Source of the DNA: Schoenoplectus triqueter
Taxonomy: Eukaryota > Streptophyta > Magnoliopsida > Poales > Cyperaceae
Assembly: GCA_964058805.1 (NCBI GenBank)
Contig: CAXKVV010000045.1
Span: forward strand, 1-64,000
Direction of reading: 5' to 3'
DNA length: 64,000 bases
The translations under genes and the position numbers were made by a program. Shown in pieces: positions 24,192 to 37,184 of this stretch. Numbering within the stretch: the stretch's first letter is position 1; each line of letters starts with the position of its first letter. The notes below the pieces were generated by a model. That model saw only the letters and a program-made list of their open reading frames with translations, did not search any database and had not been told where the DNA came from.

Positions 24192-27100
24192 ACCCGACGC
24201 CCTCGGTACCGCAGAAAATGAGTCCGGGCGTGCAAAACATAAAAACGAGACCCGATGCCCTCGGTACGGCCGAAAATGAGTCCGGTCGCGCAAAACATGA
24301 AAACGAGACCCGAGTACCTCGGTACCGCCGAAAATGAGTCTAGGCGCACAAAACATGAAAACGGGACGCGACACACTCGGAACCGCCGAAAACGAGTCCT
24401 GGCGCGCAAAACATGAAAACGGGACCCGACGCCCTCGGTACCGCCGAAAACGAGTCCGGGCGCGCAAAACATGAAAACGGGACCCGACGCCCTCGGTACT
24501 GCCGAAAACGAATCCGGGCGCCCAAAACATGAAAACGGGACCCGACGCCCTCGGTACCGCCGAAAACGAGTTCGGGCGCGCAAAATATGAAAACGAGACC
24601 CGACGCCCTCGGTACCGTCAAAAACAAGTCCGCGCGCAAAACATGAAAACGAGACCCGACGCCCTCGGTACCGCCGAAAACGAGTCTGGGCGCGCAAAAC
24701 ATGAAAACGAGACACGACGCCCTCGGTACCGCCGAAAACGAGTCTGGGCGCGCAAAACATGAAAACGAGACCCGACGCCCTCGGTACCGCCGAAAACGAG
24801 TCCGGGCACGCAACACATGAAAACGGGACCCGATGCCCTCGGAACCGCCGAAAACGAGTAGGGGCGCGCAAAACATGAAAACGAGACCCGAGACCCTCGG
24901 TACCGCCGAAAACGAGTCTGGGCGCGCAAATCATGAAAACGGGACGCGACGCACTCGGTATCGCCGATAACGAGTCCGGGCGCGCAAAACATGAAAACGG
25001 GACCCGACGCCCTCGATAAAGCCGAAAACGAGTCGGGGGCGCGCAAGACATGAAAACGGGACCCGACGCCCTCTGTACCATCGAAAACGAGTCCGGGCGC
25101 GCAAAACATGAAACCGGGACTCGACGCCCTCGGTACCGCCGAAAACGAGTCCGGGAGCGCAAAACATGAAAACGGGTCGCGACGCACTCGGTACCGCCGA
25201 AAACGAGTCATGGCACGCAAAACATGAAAACGGGAGCCGACTCCCTCAATACCGCCGAAAATGATTCCAGGCGCGCAAAACATGAAAACGGGACCCGACG
25301 CCCTCAGGACCGCCGATAATGAGTCCAGGCGCGCAAAACATGAAAACGAGACCCGACGCCCTCGGTACCGCCGAAAACGAGTCGGGGCGCGCAAATCATG
25401 AAAACGGGACACGACGCCCTCAGTACCGCCGAAAAGGAGTCTGGGGGCGCGAAACATGAAACCGGGACCCGACGCCCTCCGTACCGCCGAAAACAAGTCC
25501 GGGAGCGCCAAACATGAAAACGGGTCGCGACGCACTCGATACCGTCGAAAAAGAGTCCTGACGCGCAAAACATGAAAACGGGAGCCGACTCCCTCAGTAC
25601 CGCCGAAAATGATTCTGGGCGCGCAAAACATGAAAACGGGAGCCGACTCCCTCAGTTCCGCCGAAAATGATTCTGGGCGCGCAAAACATGAAAACGGGAC
25701 GCGACGCCCTCGGGACGGCCGATAACGAGTCTGGGCGCGCAAAACATGAAAACGAGACCCGAGGACCTCGGTACCGCCGAAAACGAGTCTCGGCGCGCAA
25801 AACAAGAAAATGGGACGCGACACAATCGGTACCGCCGAAAATGAGTCCGGGCGCGCAAAACATGAAAACGGGACCCGATGCCCTCGATAAAGCCGAAAAC
25901 AAGTCGGGGCGCGGAAGACATGAAAACGGGACCCGACGCCCTCGGTACCGTCGAAAACGAGTCCGGGCGCGCAAAACATGAAAGCGAGACCCGACGCCCT
26001 CGGTACCGCAAAAACGAGTCCGGGGGCGCGAAACATGAAACAGGGACCCGACGCCCTCGGTACCGCCGAAAACGAGTCCCGTAGCGCAAAACATGAAAAC
26101 GGGTCGCGACACACTCGGTACCGCCGAACACGAGTTCTAGCGCAAAACATGAAAACGGGAGCCGACTCCCTCAGTACCGCCGAAAATGATTCCGGGCGCG
26201 CAAAACATGAAAACGGGCCCCGAAGCCCTCAGGACCGCCGATAATGAGTCCGGGCGCGCAAAACATGAAAACGGTACCCGACGCCCGCGGTACCGCCGAA
26301 AACGAGTCGGGGAGCGCAAATCTTGAAAATAGGACACGACGCCCTCAGTACCGCCGAAATTGCGTCGGGGCGCGCAAAACATGAAAACGGGACCCGACAC
26401 CCTCGGTACCGCCGAAAACGAGTCCGGGCGCGCAAAACATGAAAACGAGACGTGACGCCCTCGGTACCGCCGAAAATGAGTCCGGGCGCGCAAAATATGA
26501 AATCGGGACGCGACGCACTCGGAACCGCTGATAACGAGTCCGGGCACGCAAAACATGAAAACGGGACCCTTCGCCCTCGGTCCCGCCTAAAACGAGTCGG
26601 GGCACGCAAAACATGAAAACCAGACCCGACGCCCTCGGTACCGCCGAAAACGAGTCGGGGTGCGCAAAACATAAAAACGGGACCCGACGCCCTCGGTACC
26701 GCCGAAAATGAGTCTAGGCGCGCAAAACAAGAAAACGAGACACGACGTCCTCGGTACCGTCGAAAATGAGTTCGGGCGCGCAAGTCTTGAAAACGAGACC
26801 CGACGCCCTCGGTACCGCCGAAAACGAGTCCGGACGCGCAAAACATGAAAGCGGGACCCGACGCCCCTGGTACGCCGAAACGAGTCCATGGGCGTGAAAC
26901 ATGAAACTGGGACCCGACGCCCTCGGTACCGCCGAAAACGAGTGCGGGAACGCAAAACATGAAAACGGGACGCGACGCACTTGGTACCGCCGAAAACGAG
27001 TCCGGGCGCGTAAAACATGAAAACGGGAGCCGACTCCCTCAGTACCGCCGAAAACGATTTCGGGCGCTCAAAGCATGAAAATGGGACCCGACGCCCTCGG

Positions 27101-28907
27101 TTCTGCCGAAAACGAGTCCGGGCGCGCAAAACATAAAAACGAGACCCGACGCCCTCGGTACGTCCGAAAACGAGTCCCGGCGCGCAAAACATGAAAGCGG
27201 AACCCGACGACCCTGGTACCGCGGAAACCGAGTCCGGGGGCGCGTAACATGAAACCGGGACCCGACGCCCTCGGTATCGTCGAAAACGAGTGCGGGAGCG
27301 CAAAACATAATAAGGGACGCGATGCATTCGGTACCGCCGAAAACGAGTCCGGGCGCGCAAAACATGAAAACGGGACGCGACGCCCTCAGTACCGCCGAAA
27401 ACGATTCCGGGCGCGCAAAGCATGAAAACGGGACAGGACGCCCTCGGTACCGCCGAAAACGAGTCCGGGCGCGCAAAACATGAAAACAGGACCCGACGCA
27501 CTCGGTACCGCCGAAAACGAGTCCGGGAGCGCAAAACATGAAAACGGGACGCGACGCACTCGGAACCACCGAAAATGAGTCGTGGTGCGCAAAACATGAA
27601 AACGGGACCCGACGCCCTCGGAACCGCCTTAAACGAGTCCGGGTGCGCACAACATGAAAACGAGACACGACGCCCTCGTTTCCGTCGAAAACGAGTCCCG
27701 GAGCGCAAATCTTGAAAACGGTAGCCGAGGCCCTCGGTACCGCCGAAAACGAGTCCGGGAGCGCAAAACATGAAAACGGGACCCGACGCCTTCCGTACCG
27801 CCAAAAACGATTGAGGGAGCTCAAAACATGAAAACCGGAGCCGACGCCCTCGGTACTTCTGAAAACGAGTCCGGGCGCGCAAAACATGAAAGCGGGACCC
27901 GACGACCCTGGTACCGCCGAAACGAGTCCGGGGGCGCGAAACATGAAACCGGGACGCGACGCACTCGGTACCGCCGAAAACGAGTCCGGGCGCGCAAAAC
28001 ATGAAAATGGGGCGCGACAAACTCGGTACCGCCGAAAATGAGTCGGGGCGCGCAAAACATGAAAACGAGACCCGACGCCCTCGGTAAAGCCGAAAACTAG
28101 TCGGGGCGCGGAAGACATGAAAACGGGACCTGACGCCCTCGGTACCGTCGAAAACGAGTCCGGGCGCGCAAAACATGAAAGCGGGACCCGACGCCCTCGG
28201 TACCGCCGAAAACGAGTCCGGGGGCGCGAAACATGAAACAGGGACCCGACGCCCTCGGTACCGCCGAAAACGAGTCCGGGATCGCAAAACATGAAAACGG
28301 GTCGCGACGCACTCGGTACCGCCGAAAACGAGTCCTAGCGCAAAACATGAAAATGGGAGCCGAAACCCTCGGGACCGCCGATAACGAGTCCGGGCGCGCA
28401 AAACATGAAAACGGGACCCGAAACCCTCGGGACCGCCGATAACGAGTCCGGGCGCGCAAAACATGAAAACGGTACCCGACGCCCTCGGTACCGCCGAAAA
28501 CGAGTCGGGGCGCGCAAATCATGAAAACGGGACACGACGCCCTCAGTACCGCCGAAATTGAGTCCGGGCGCGCAAAACATGAAAACGGGACCCGACGTCC
28601 TCAGTACCGCCGAAAATGAGTCCGAACGCGCAAAACATGAAAACGGGAACCGACGCCCTCGGTACCGCCAAAAACGAGTCCGGGCGCGCAAAACATGAAA
28701 ACGAGACCCGACGCCCTCGGTACCGCCGAAAACGATTCTGGGCGCGCAAAACATGAAAACGGGACCCGACGCCCTCGGTACCGCAGAAAATGAGTCCGGG
28801 CGGGTAAAACATGAAAACAGGACCCGACGCCCTCGGAACCGCCGAAAACGAGTCCGGGCGCGCAAAACATGAAAAGAGGACCCGACGCCCTCGGTACCGC
28901 CGAAAAC
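24192..28907 (+). repeat. G+C-rich 58-bp satellite, plus orientation, block 2
   Basis: About 81 head-to-tail copies in the orientation GAAAACGGGACCCGACGCCC, then TCGGTACCGCCGAAAACGAG, then TCCGGGCGCGCAAAACAT. The block begins at a strand switch (GCGGTACCGA, 12 bp, TCGGTACCGC) and ends at another near 28908. The consensus is 64 percent G+C with ten CpG per 58 bp. Recurrent variants include CTCAGTACC for CTCGGTACC, AAATGAG for AAACGAG, GGTAAAGCC, GATAACGAG and GATTCCGGG. Confidence 0.95.
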
Positions 28908-31078
28908 GCGTCGGGTCCCGTTTTCTTATTTTGCGCTCCCGAACTCCTTTTCGGGGGGACCGAAGTCGTGAGCTCCTGTTTTCATGTTTTACGCTCCCGG
29001 ACTCGTTTTTGGGGGTACCGAGGGTGTCGGGTTCCGTTTTCATGTTTTGTGCTCAAGGACATGTTTTCGGCGGTGCCGAGTGCGTCGGGTCCCGTTTTCA
29101 TGTTTTGTGCGCCCGGACTCGTTTTCGGCGGTCCTGAGGGCGATGGATCCCGTTTCCATGTTTTGCGCGCTGGGACTAGTTTTTGGCGGTTCGGAGGGCG
29201 TCGGGTCCCGTTCTCATGTTTTGCGTGCCTGGACTCATTTTCGGCGGATACGAGGGTGCCGGGTGCTGTTTTCATGTTTTCCACTCCCCGAATCGTTTCC
29301 CGTGGTACCGAGGGCGTCGGGTCTCATTTTCATGTTTTGCGCTCCCGGAATCGTTTTCGGCGGTACCGAGGGCGTCGGGTCCCATTTACATGTTTTGCGT
29401 GCCCGAACACTAGTTTTGCGCTCCCGGACTCATTTTCGGAGGTACGATGGGCATCGGGTCCCATTTTCATGTTTTGCGTGCCCGGACCCGTTTGCCACGG
29501 TACGGAGGGCGTTGGGCCCCGTTTTCAAGTTTTGCGCTCCCGACACATTTTCGGCGGTACGGAGGGCGTAGGGACCCATTTTCATGTTTTGCACGCCCGG
29601 ACTCATTTTCGCCAGAAATAAGGTTGTCGAGTCCCGTTTTCAAGTTCTGTGCTCCCGAAGTCGTTTCTCACGGTACAGCGGGTGTTGTGTCCCGTTTTCA
29701 TGTTTTGCGCCCCCCGACTCATTTTTGGCGGTACCGAGGACGTCAGGTCCCATTTACATGTTTTGCGTGCCCTGATTCGTTTTCGGCCTTACCGTGGACG
29801 TCGGGTCCCATTTTCATGTTTTGTGCGCCAGGACATATTTCCGGCGGTGCCGAGGACGTCGGGTCCTATTTTTAAGTTTTGCGCTCCCGGACATATTTCC
29901 GATAGTACCGAGGACGTCGGGTCCCGTTTTCATGTTTTACGCTCCCAGACTCATTTTCGGCGGTACCGAGGACGTCGGGTCCCGTTTTCATGTTTTGCGC
30001 TCCCGAACTCGTTTTCGGCGGTACCGACGGCGTCGGGTCCCATTTTCATGTTTTGCGTGCCTGGACATGTTTTCGGCGGTGCCGAGGACGTCAGGTCATG
30101 TTTTTAAGTTTTGCGCTCCCGGACATGTTTCCGGTGGTACCGAGGGCATCGGGTCCCGTTTTCATTTTTTGCGCTCCCGGACCCGTTTTCGACGGTTCTG
30201 AGGGCGTCGGGTCCCTTTTTCATCTTTTGCATGCCCGTACTCGTTTTCGGTCGTACCGACGGCGTCAGGTCCCGTTTTCATGTTTTGCGTTCCCGGACTC
30301 ATTTTCGGCGGTACCGAGGGCGTCGGCTCCCGTTTTCATGTTTTGCGGTCCGGACTTGTTTCCATAGGTACCAAGGGCGTCGGGTCCCGATTTCATATTT
30401 TGCGCGCCGGTACTCATTTTCGACGGTATCGAGGGCTTCGGGTCCCATTTTCAAGTTTTGTGCTCCTGAACTCATTTTCGGTGGGACCGAGGGCGTCGGC
30501 TCCTGTTTTCATGTTTTGCGCTCTAGGACTCGTTTTCGGCGGTACTAAGTGCGTCAAGTCCCGCTTTCATGTTTTGCGGTCCAGGACATGTTTTCATCGG
30601 TGTCGAGTGCGTCGGGTCTCATTTTCATGTTTTGCGCGCCCGGACTCGTTTTCGGCGGTCCCGAGGACGACGGGTCCCGTTTTCATGTTTTGCGCGCCGG
30701 GACTAGTTTTTGGCGGTACGGAGGGTGTCGGGTCCGTTGTCATTTTCTGCGCACCCGGACACGTTTTCGGCGGTAGGCTCTTTTTCTACGCGCCTGGACT
30801 CGTTTTCGGCGGATACAAGGGTGCCGACTACCGTTTTCATGTTGTGCGCTCCCAGGATCGTTTCCGGCGGTACCGGGGGCATTGGGTCCTGTTTTCAAGT
30901 TTTGCGCTCCCGGACTCATTTTCGGAGGTAGGGCGGGCATCGGGTCCCATTTTCATGTCTTGTGTGCCTGGACTCGTTTCCCATGGTACCGAGGGCGTCA
31001 GGTCCCGTTTTCATGTATTGCGTGCCCAGATTCGTTTTCGGTCGTATCGAGGTCGTCTGGTCTGATTTTCATGTTTCG
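28908..31078 (-). repeat. G+C-rich 58-bp satellite, minus orientation, block 3
   Basis: About 37 copies in reverse orientation. The left boundary reads CCGAAAACGCGTCGGGTCCC, where a plus unit is cut inside AAAACG and joined to a reversed unit. The right boundary is the palindrome at 31066-31092. Unit-to-unit divergence is high. The variant CTCAAGGACATG links this block to the minus block at 23320-24191, as if the two were once one tract. Confidence 0.9.
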
Positions 31079-31095
31079 CAAAACATGAAAACGAG
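31064..31095. other. Perfect short palindrome at strand switch
   Basis: TTTTCATGTTT and AAACATGAAAA flank a 4-base centre (CGCA), so reversed and forward monomers meet exactly at their CATG-AAAA boundary. The first forward unit is shortened: AAACATGAAAACGAGTCCGG lacks the GGACCC...CCGAAAACG part, apparently by deletion between its two GAAAACG copies. Confidence 0.8.
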
Positions 31096-34000
31096 TCCGG
31101 GAGCGGAAAACATGAAAAGGGGTCGTGACGCACTCGGTACCGCCGAAAACGAGTCATGGCGCGCAAAACATGAAAACGGGAGCCGAGTACCGCCGAAAAT
31201 GATTCCGGGCGCGCAAAACATAAAAACAGGACCCGACACCCTCGGGACCGCCGATAACGAGTCCGAGCGCGCAAAACATGAAAACAGGACCCGATGTCCT
31301 CGGTACCGCAAAAAACGAGTCTGGGCGCGCCAATCATGGAATCGCGTCACGACGCCCTCAGTACCGCCGAAATTGGGTCAGGGCGCGCAAAACATGAAAA
31401 TGGGACCCGACGTCCCCAGTACCGCCGAAAACAAGTCCGAGCGCGCAAAACATGAAAACGGGACCCGACACCCTCGGTACCGCCGAAAACGAGTCCGGGC
31501 GCGCAAAACATGAAAACGGGACGCGGCGCACTCGGAACCGCCGATAACGAGTCCAGGGGCGCAAAACATGAAAACGGGACCCGACGCCCTCAGTCCCGCC
31601 AAAAATGAGTCGGGGTGCGCAAAACATGAAAACCGGACCCGACGCCCTTGGTACCGCCGAAAACGAGTCGGGGCGCGCAAAACATGAAAACGGGACCCGA
31701 GGCCCTCGGTACCGCCCAAAATGAGTCGGGGCGCGCAAATCAAGAAACGGGACACGACGCCCTCAGTACCGCCAAAATTGAGTCGGGGCGTGCAAAACAT
31801 GAAAATGGGACCCGACGTCCTCAGTACCGCCAAAAACGAGTCCGAGCGCGCAAAACATGAAAACGGGAGCCGAAACCCTCGGGACCGCCGAAAACGAGTC
31901 CGGGCGCGCAAAACAAGAAAACGAGACGTGACGCCCTCGGTACCGCCGAAAATGAGTCCGGGCGAGCAAAACATGAAAACGGGACGCGACGCACTCGGAA
32001 CCGCTGATAACGAGTCCGGGCGCGCAAAACATGAAAACGGGACCCGACGCCCTCGGTCGCGCCTAAAACGAGTCGGGGCGCGCAAAACATGAAAACGGGA
32101 CCCGACGCCCTCGGTACCGCCGAAAACGAGTCAGGGTGCGCAAAACATGAAAACGGGACCCGACGCCCTCGGTACCGCCGAAAACGAGTTCGGGCGCGCA
32201 AAACATGAAAACGAGACGAGACGCCCTCGGTACCGCCGGAAATGCGTCCGGGCGAGCAAAACATGAAAACGGGACGCGACGCACTCGTTACCGCCGAAAA
32301 CGAGTTATGGCGCGCAAAACATGAAAACGGGAACCGACTCCCTTAGTACCGCCGAAAATGATTCCGGGAGCGCAATACATGAAAACGGGACCCGACGCCC
32401 TCGGGACCGCCGATAACGAGTCCGGCCGCGCAGAATATGAATGCGGGACCCGACGCCCTTGGTACCGCCGAAAATTAATCCGGGCGTGCAAAACATGAAA
32501 ACCATACCCGACGCCCTCGGTACCGCCGAAAACGAGCCCGGGCGCGCATAACATGAAAACGGGACGCGACGCACGCGGAACCGCCGAGAACGAGTCCGGG
32601 CGCGCAAAACATGAAAACGGGACCCGACGCCCTCGGTCCCGCCGAAAACGAGTCGGGGCCCGCAAAACATGAAAACGGGAACCGACGCCCTGGGTACGGT
32701 CGAAAATGAGTCCTGGCACGCAAAACATGAAAACGGGAGCCGACTCCCTCAGTACCGCCGAAAATGATTCCGGGCGCGCAAAACATGAAAACGGGACCCG
32801 ACGCCCTCGGTAAAGCCGAAAAAGAGTCGGGGCGCGCAAGACATGAAACCGGGACCCGACGCCCTCGGTACCGCCGAAAACGAGTCCGGGGGCGCGAAAC
32901 ATGAAACCGGGACCCGACACCCTCGGTACCGCCGAAAACGAGTCCGGGAGCACAAAACATGAAAACGGGTCCCTACGCACTCGGTACCGCCGAAAACGAG
33001 TCCCGGCGCGCAAAACAAAAAAAAGGGGACGCGACGCACTCGGTACCGCCGATAACGAGTCCGGGCGCGCAAAACATGAAAACGGGACCCGACGCCCTCG
33101 GTAAAGCCGAAAACGATTCGGGACGCGCAAGACATGAAAACGGGACCCGACGCCCTCAGTACCGCCGAAAACGATTCCGGGCGCTCAAAGCATGAAAACG
33201 GGACCCGACGCCCTCGGTACGGCCGAAAATGAGTCCGGGCGCGCAAAACATAAAATCGAGACCCGACGCCCTCGGTACTTCCGAAAACGAGTCCGGGCGC
33301 GCAACAAATGAAGGCAGAACCCGATGACCCTGGTACCGCGAAAAATGAGTCCGGGGGCGCGAAACATGAAACGGGACCCGACGCCCTCGGTACCGTTGAA
33401 AACGGGACGCGACGCATTCGGTACCGCCGAAAATGAGTCCGGGCGCGCAAAACATGAAAACGGGACGCGACGCCCTCAGTACCGCCGAAAACGATTCCGG
33501 GCGCGCTAAGCATGAAAACGGGACCGGACGCCCTCGGTACCGCCGAAAACGAGTCCGGGCGGCGCAATCCATGAAAACAGGACCCGACGCCGTCGGTACC
33601 GCCGAAAACGAGTCTGGGGGCGCGAAACATGAAACCGGGACGCGCCGCACTCGGTACCGCCGAAAACGAGTCCGGGAGCGCAAAACATGAAAACGGGACG
33701 CGACGCCCTCAGTACCGCTGAAAACGATTCCGGTCGCGCAAAGCATGAAAACAGGACCGGACGCCCTCGTTACCGCCGAAAACGAGTCCGGGCGCGCAAA
33801 ACATGAAAACGGGACCCAACTCGCTCGGTACCGCAGAAAACGAGTCCGGGCGGGCATAACATGAAAACGGGACCTGACGCCCTCGGTACCGCCGAAAACG
33901 AGTCCGGGCGCGCAAAACATGAAAACGAGACACGACGCCCTCGGTACCGTCGAAAACGATTCTGGGCGCGCAAAACATGTAAAGGGGACGCGACGCACTC

Positions 34001-36496
34001 GGTACCACTGATAACGAGTCCGTGCACGCAAAACATGAAAACTGGACCCGACGCCCTCGGTACAGCCGAAAACGAGTCCGGGCGCGCAAAGCATGAAAAC
34101 GGGACCCGAAGCCCTCGGTACCGCCGAAAACGAGTCCAGGAGCGCAAAACATGAAAACGGGACCCGACGCCCTCGCTACCGCCAAAAACGAGTCAGGGAG
34201 TGCAAAATATGAAAACCGGAGCCGACGTACTCGGGACCGACGAAAACGAGTAGGGGCGCGCAAAACATGAAAATGAGACCCGACGCCCTCGGTACCGACG
34301 AAAATGAGTCCGGGCGCTCAAAACAAGAGAACGGGACCCGACGCCCTCGGTACCGCCGAAAAAAAGTCCGAGCGCGCAAAACATGAAAACGAGACCCGAC
34401 GCCCTCGGTACCGCCGAAAACAAGTTCGGGCGCGTAAAACAAGAAAACAGGACCCAACGCCCTCCGTTCCGTCGAAAATGAGTCCGAGCGAGCAAAACAT
34501 GAAAATGAGACTCGATGCCCTCGGTACAGCCGAAAACGAGTCCGGGCGCGGAAATCATGAAAACGGGACGCGCCGCACTCGGTACCGTCGATAACGAGTC
34601 CGGGCGCGCAAAACATGAAAACAGGACACGACACCCTCAGTAAAGCCGAAAACGAGTCGGGGCGCGCAAGACATGAAAACGGGTCCCGACGACCTCGGTA
34701 CCGTCGATAACGAGTCCGGGCGCGCAAAACATGAAAGCGGGACCCGACGCCCTCGGTACTGCCGAAAACGAGTCCGGGGGCGCGAAACATGAAACCGGGA
34801 CCCAACGCACTCGTTACCGCCGAAAACGAGTCCTGGCGCGCAAAACATGTAAACGGGAGCCGACTCCCTCAGTACCGCCGAAAATGATTCCGGGAGCGCA
34901 ATACATGAAAACGGGACCCGACGCCCTCGGGACAGCCGATAACGAGTCCGGGCGCGCAAAGCATGAATACGGGACCCGACGCCCTCGGGACCGCCGATAA
35001 CGAGTCCGGGCGCGCAAAACATGAATACGGGACACGACGCCCTCGGTACCGCCGAAAATGAGTCGGGGCGCGCAAATCTTGAAAACGGGAAACGACGCCC
35101 TCAGTACCGCCGAAATTGAGTCGGGGCGCGCAAAACATGAAAACGGGACCCGACGTCCTCAGTACCGTCGAAAATGAGTCTGAGCGCGCAAAACATGAAA
35201 ATAGGACCCGACGCCCTAAGTACCGCCGAAAACGAGTCCGGGCGTGCAAAACATGAAAACGGGACCCGACGCCCACGGTACCGCCGAAAACGAGTCCGGG
35301 CGTGCAAAACATGAAAACCATACCCGACGCCCTCGGTACCGCCGAAAACGAGTCCGGGCGCGCATAACATGAAAACCGGACGCGACGCACGCGGAACCGC
35401 CGATAGCTAGTCCGGGCGCGCAAAAAAAGAAAACGGGACCCGACGCCCTCGGTCCCGCCGAAAACGAGTCGGGGCACGCAAAACATAAAAACGGGACCCG
35501 ACGCCCTGGGTACGGCCGAAAACGAGTCCTGGCGCGCAAAACATGAAAACGGGAGCCGACTCCCTCAGTACCGCCGAAAATGATTCCGGGCGCGCAAAAC
35601 ATGAAAACGGGACCCGACGCCCTCGATACCGTCGAAAATGAGTCCGGGCGCGCAAAACATGAAAACGGGACCCAACGCCCTCGGTAAAGCCGAAAACGAG
35701 TCGGGGCGCGCAAGACATGAAAACGGGACCCGACGCCCTCGGTACCGTCGAAAACGAGTCCGGGCGAGCAACAAATGAAAGCGGGACCCGACGCCCTCGG
35801 TACCGCCGAAAACGAGTCCGGGGGCGCGAAACATTAAACCGGGACCCGACGCCCTCGGTACCGTCGAAAACGAGTCCGGGAGCACAAAACATGAAAACGG
35901 GTCGCGACGCACTCGGTACCGTCGAAAACGAGTCTGGGCGCGCAAAACATGAAAATGGGACGCGACGCACTCGGTACCGCCGATAACGAGTCCGGGCGCG
36001 CAAAACATGAAAACGGGACCCGACGCCCTCGGTAAAGCCAAAAACGAGTCGGGGCGGGCAAGACATGAAAACGGGACCCGACGCCCTCTGTACCGTCGGA
36101 AACGAGTCCGGGTGCGCAACAAATGAAAGCGGGAACCGACGCCCTCGGTATCGACGAAAACAAGTCCGGGGGCGCGAAACATGAAACCGGGACCCGACGC
36201 CCGAGGTACCGCCGAAAATGAGTCCGGGAGCGCCGAACATGAAAACGCGTCGGGACGCACTCGGTACCGCCGAAAACGAGTCCTGGCGCGCAAAACAAGA
36301 AAACGGGAGTCGACTCCCTCAGTACCGCCGAAAACGAGTTTGGGCGCGCAAAACATGAAAACGGGACCTGACTCCCTCAGTACCGCCGAAAATGAGTCCT
36401 AGCGCGCAAAACATGAAAACGGGAGCCGACTCCCTCCGTACCGCCGAAAACGATTCCGGGCGCGCAAAGCATGAAAACGGGACCGAGCGCCCTCGG
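31079..36496 (+). repeat. G+C-rich 58-bp satellite, plus orientation, block 4
   Basis: About 93 copies, head to tail, ending at CGCCCTCGG where the fold-back retrotransposon begins. From about 33.7 kb the order of variant monomers follows that of 41.7-44 kb. Examples are TACAGCC with GAAGCCCTCGG near 34064 (compare 42122), and GAAATTGAGTC near 35112 (compare 43114). The block is thus an older copy of the same large unit. Confidence 0.95.
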
Positions 36497-37158
36497 TGAT
36501 GGCGATCAAGTCATGGCAGGTGTACAGGTGAACAATCATGATCAAGAAAGAAAGTTCTGGACCAGTTCTCAGTTTGAAGAACCAGGCCCGAGTCATATTT
36601 ACAATTAATTTACGAAACAGCAGCTCTCTGGACAGATTCGTACTGGGCCAGTATTTTGGGCATAACTCTGCCATAAAGGCTCGGATTTGGTTGATTCAAA
36701 TTTCTGTGTTCAGATGATGAAATGGACGTTTTTTTGTGTGTTTTGAGTTTCTCCAGATTCCAGAGTCTTCTTGGTCAAAACCTCGTGTCAAGTGATTGTG
36801 GTTACTGAGGAGCCAGCCAGCATTTAGTTTCTTGGAACTTGTCTTTGAGTCTTTCTATGTTTTAATTATATTTTGGAATTAGCAGTAGTAGTTAATGTTG
36901 TTTTTATTCTGTTTTGATATTTGCAAAAATAGTTAAGGAGTTATTAAATAGTAGGAAGTTTCTAGAGTTGAGTTGTATGGCTATATAAAGCCTAATTTCT
37001 GAATGTAAACTCACTTGTTGAATTATTATGAAAAAGTTTATCTTGAGTTGAGTTTATCTCGTCTTTTATCCTGCTGTGAGTTGAGAGTATCCTCCAGTTG
37101 TGATTTTATAGTTGAACGTGTGCGTGTCCTTGGACGATTCATAGCTCGAACGCTATCA
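36497..37158 (+). repeat. Left LTR, 662 bp
   Basis: Starts TGATGGCG and ends CGCTATCA, giving the TG...CA termini and imperfect terminal inverted repeat expected of an LTR. The end lies two bases before the primer binding site. It contains a TATA box 485 bp from its start. The minus-strand open frame 36399-36674 that enters it from the satellite is spurious. Confidence 0.88.
36982..36989 (+). promoter_or_regulatory. TATA box of left LTR
   Basis: TATATAAA in the context GGCTATATAAAGCC, about 200 bp before the gag start. It is the likely promoter core for element transcription and marks the U3/R region. The right LTR has the same element at the same distance. Confidence 0.65.
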
Positions 37159-37160
37159 GT

Positions 37161-37172
37161 TGGTATCAGAGC
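37161..37172 (+). promoter_or_regulatory. Primer binding site, initiator tRNA-Met type
   Basis: TGGTATCAGAGC is the complement of the 3' end of plant initiator tRNA-Met and follows the LTR end (ATCA) after GT. This site would prime minus-strand reverse transcription. Its position confirms the LTR boundary and the 5' identity of this LTR. Confidence 0.88.
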
Positions 37173-37184
37173 AGCAGGTGAAGG

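Noticed and set aside
23320..24279. Plus-strand open frame of 319 codons and overlapping shorter ones
   Set aside because: This is the same satellite translation, on the plus strand only because the repeat is reversed here. It ends soon after the strand switch at 24191.
36399..36674. Minus-strand open frame of 91 codons across the left LTR edge
   Set aside because: It fuses satellite and LTR antisense sequence and has no family resemblance.
37161..37172. tRNA gene
   Set aside because: Only the 12-base primer-binding complement of tRNA-Met is present; there is no cloverleaf or internal promoter boxes.
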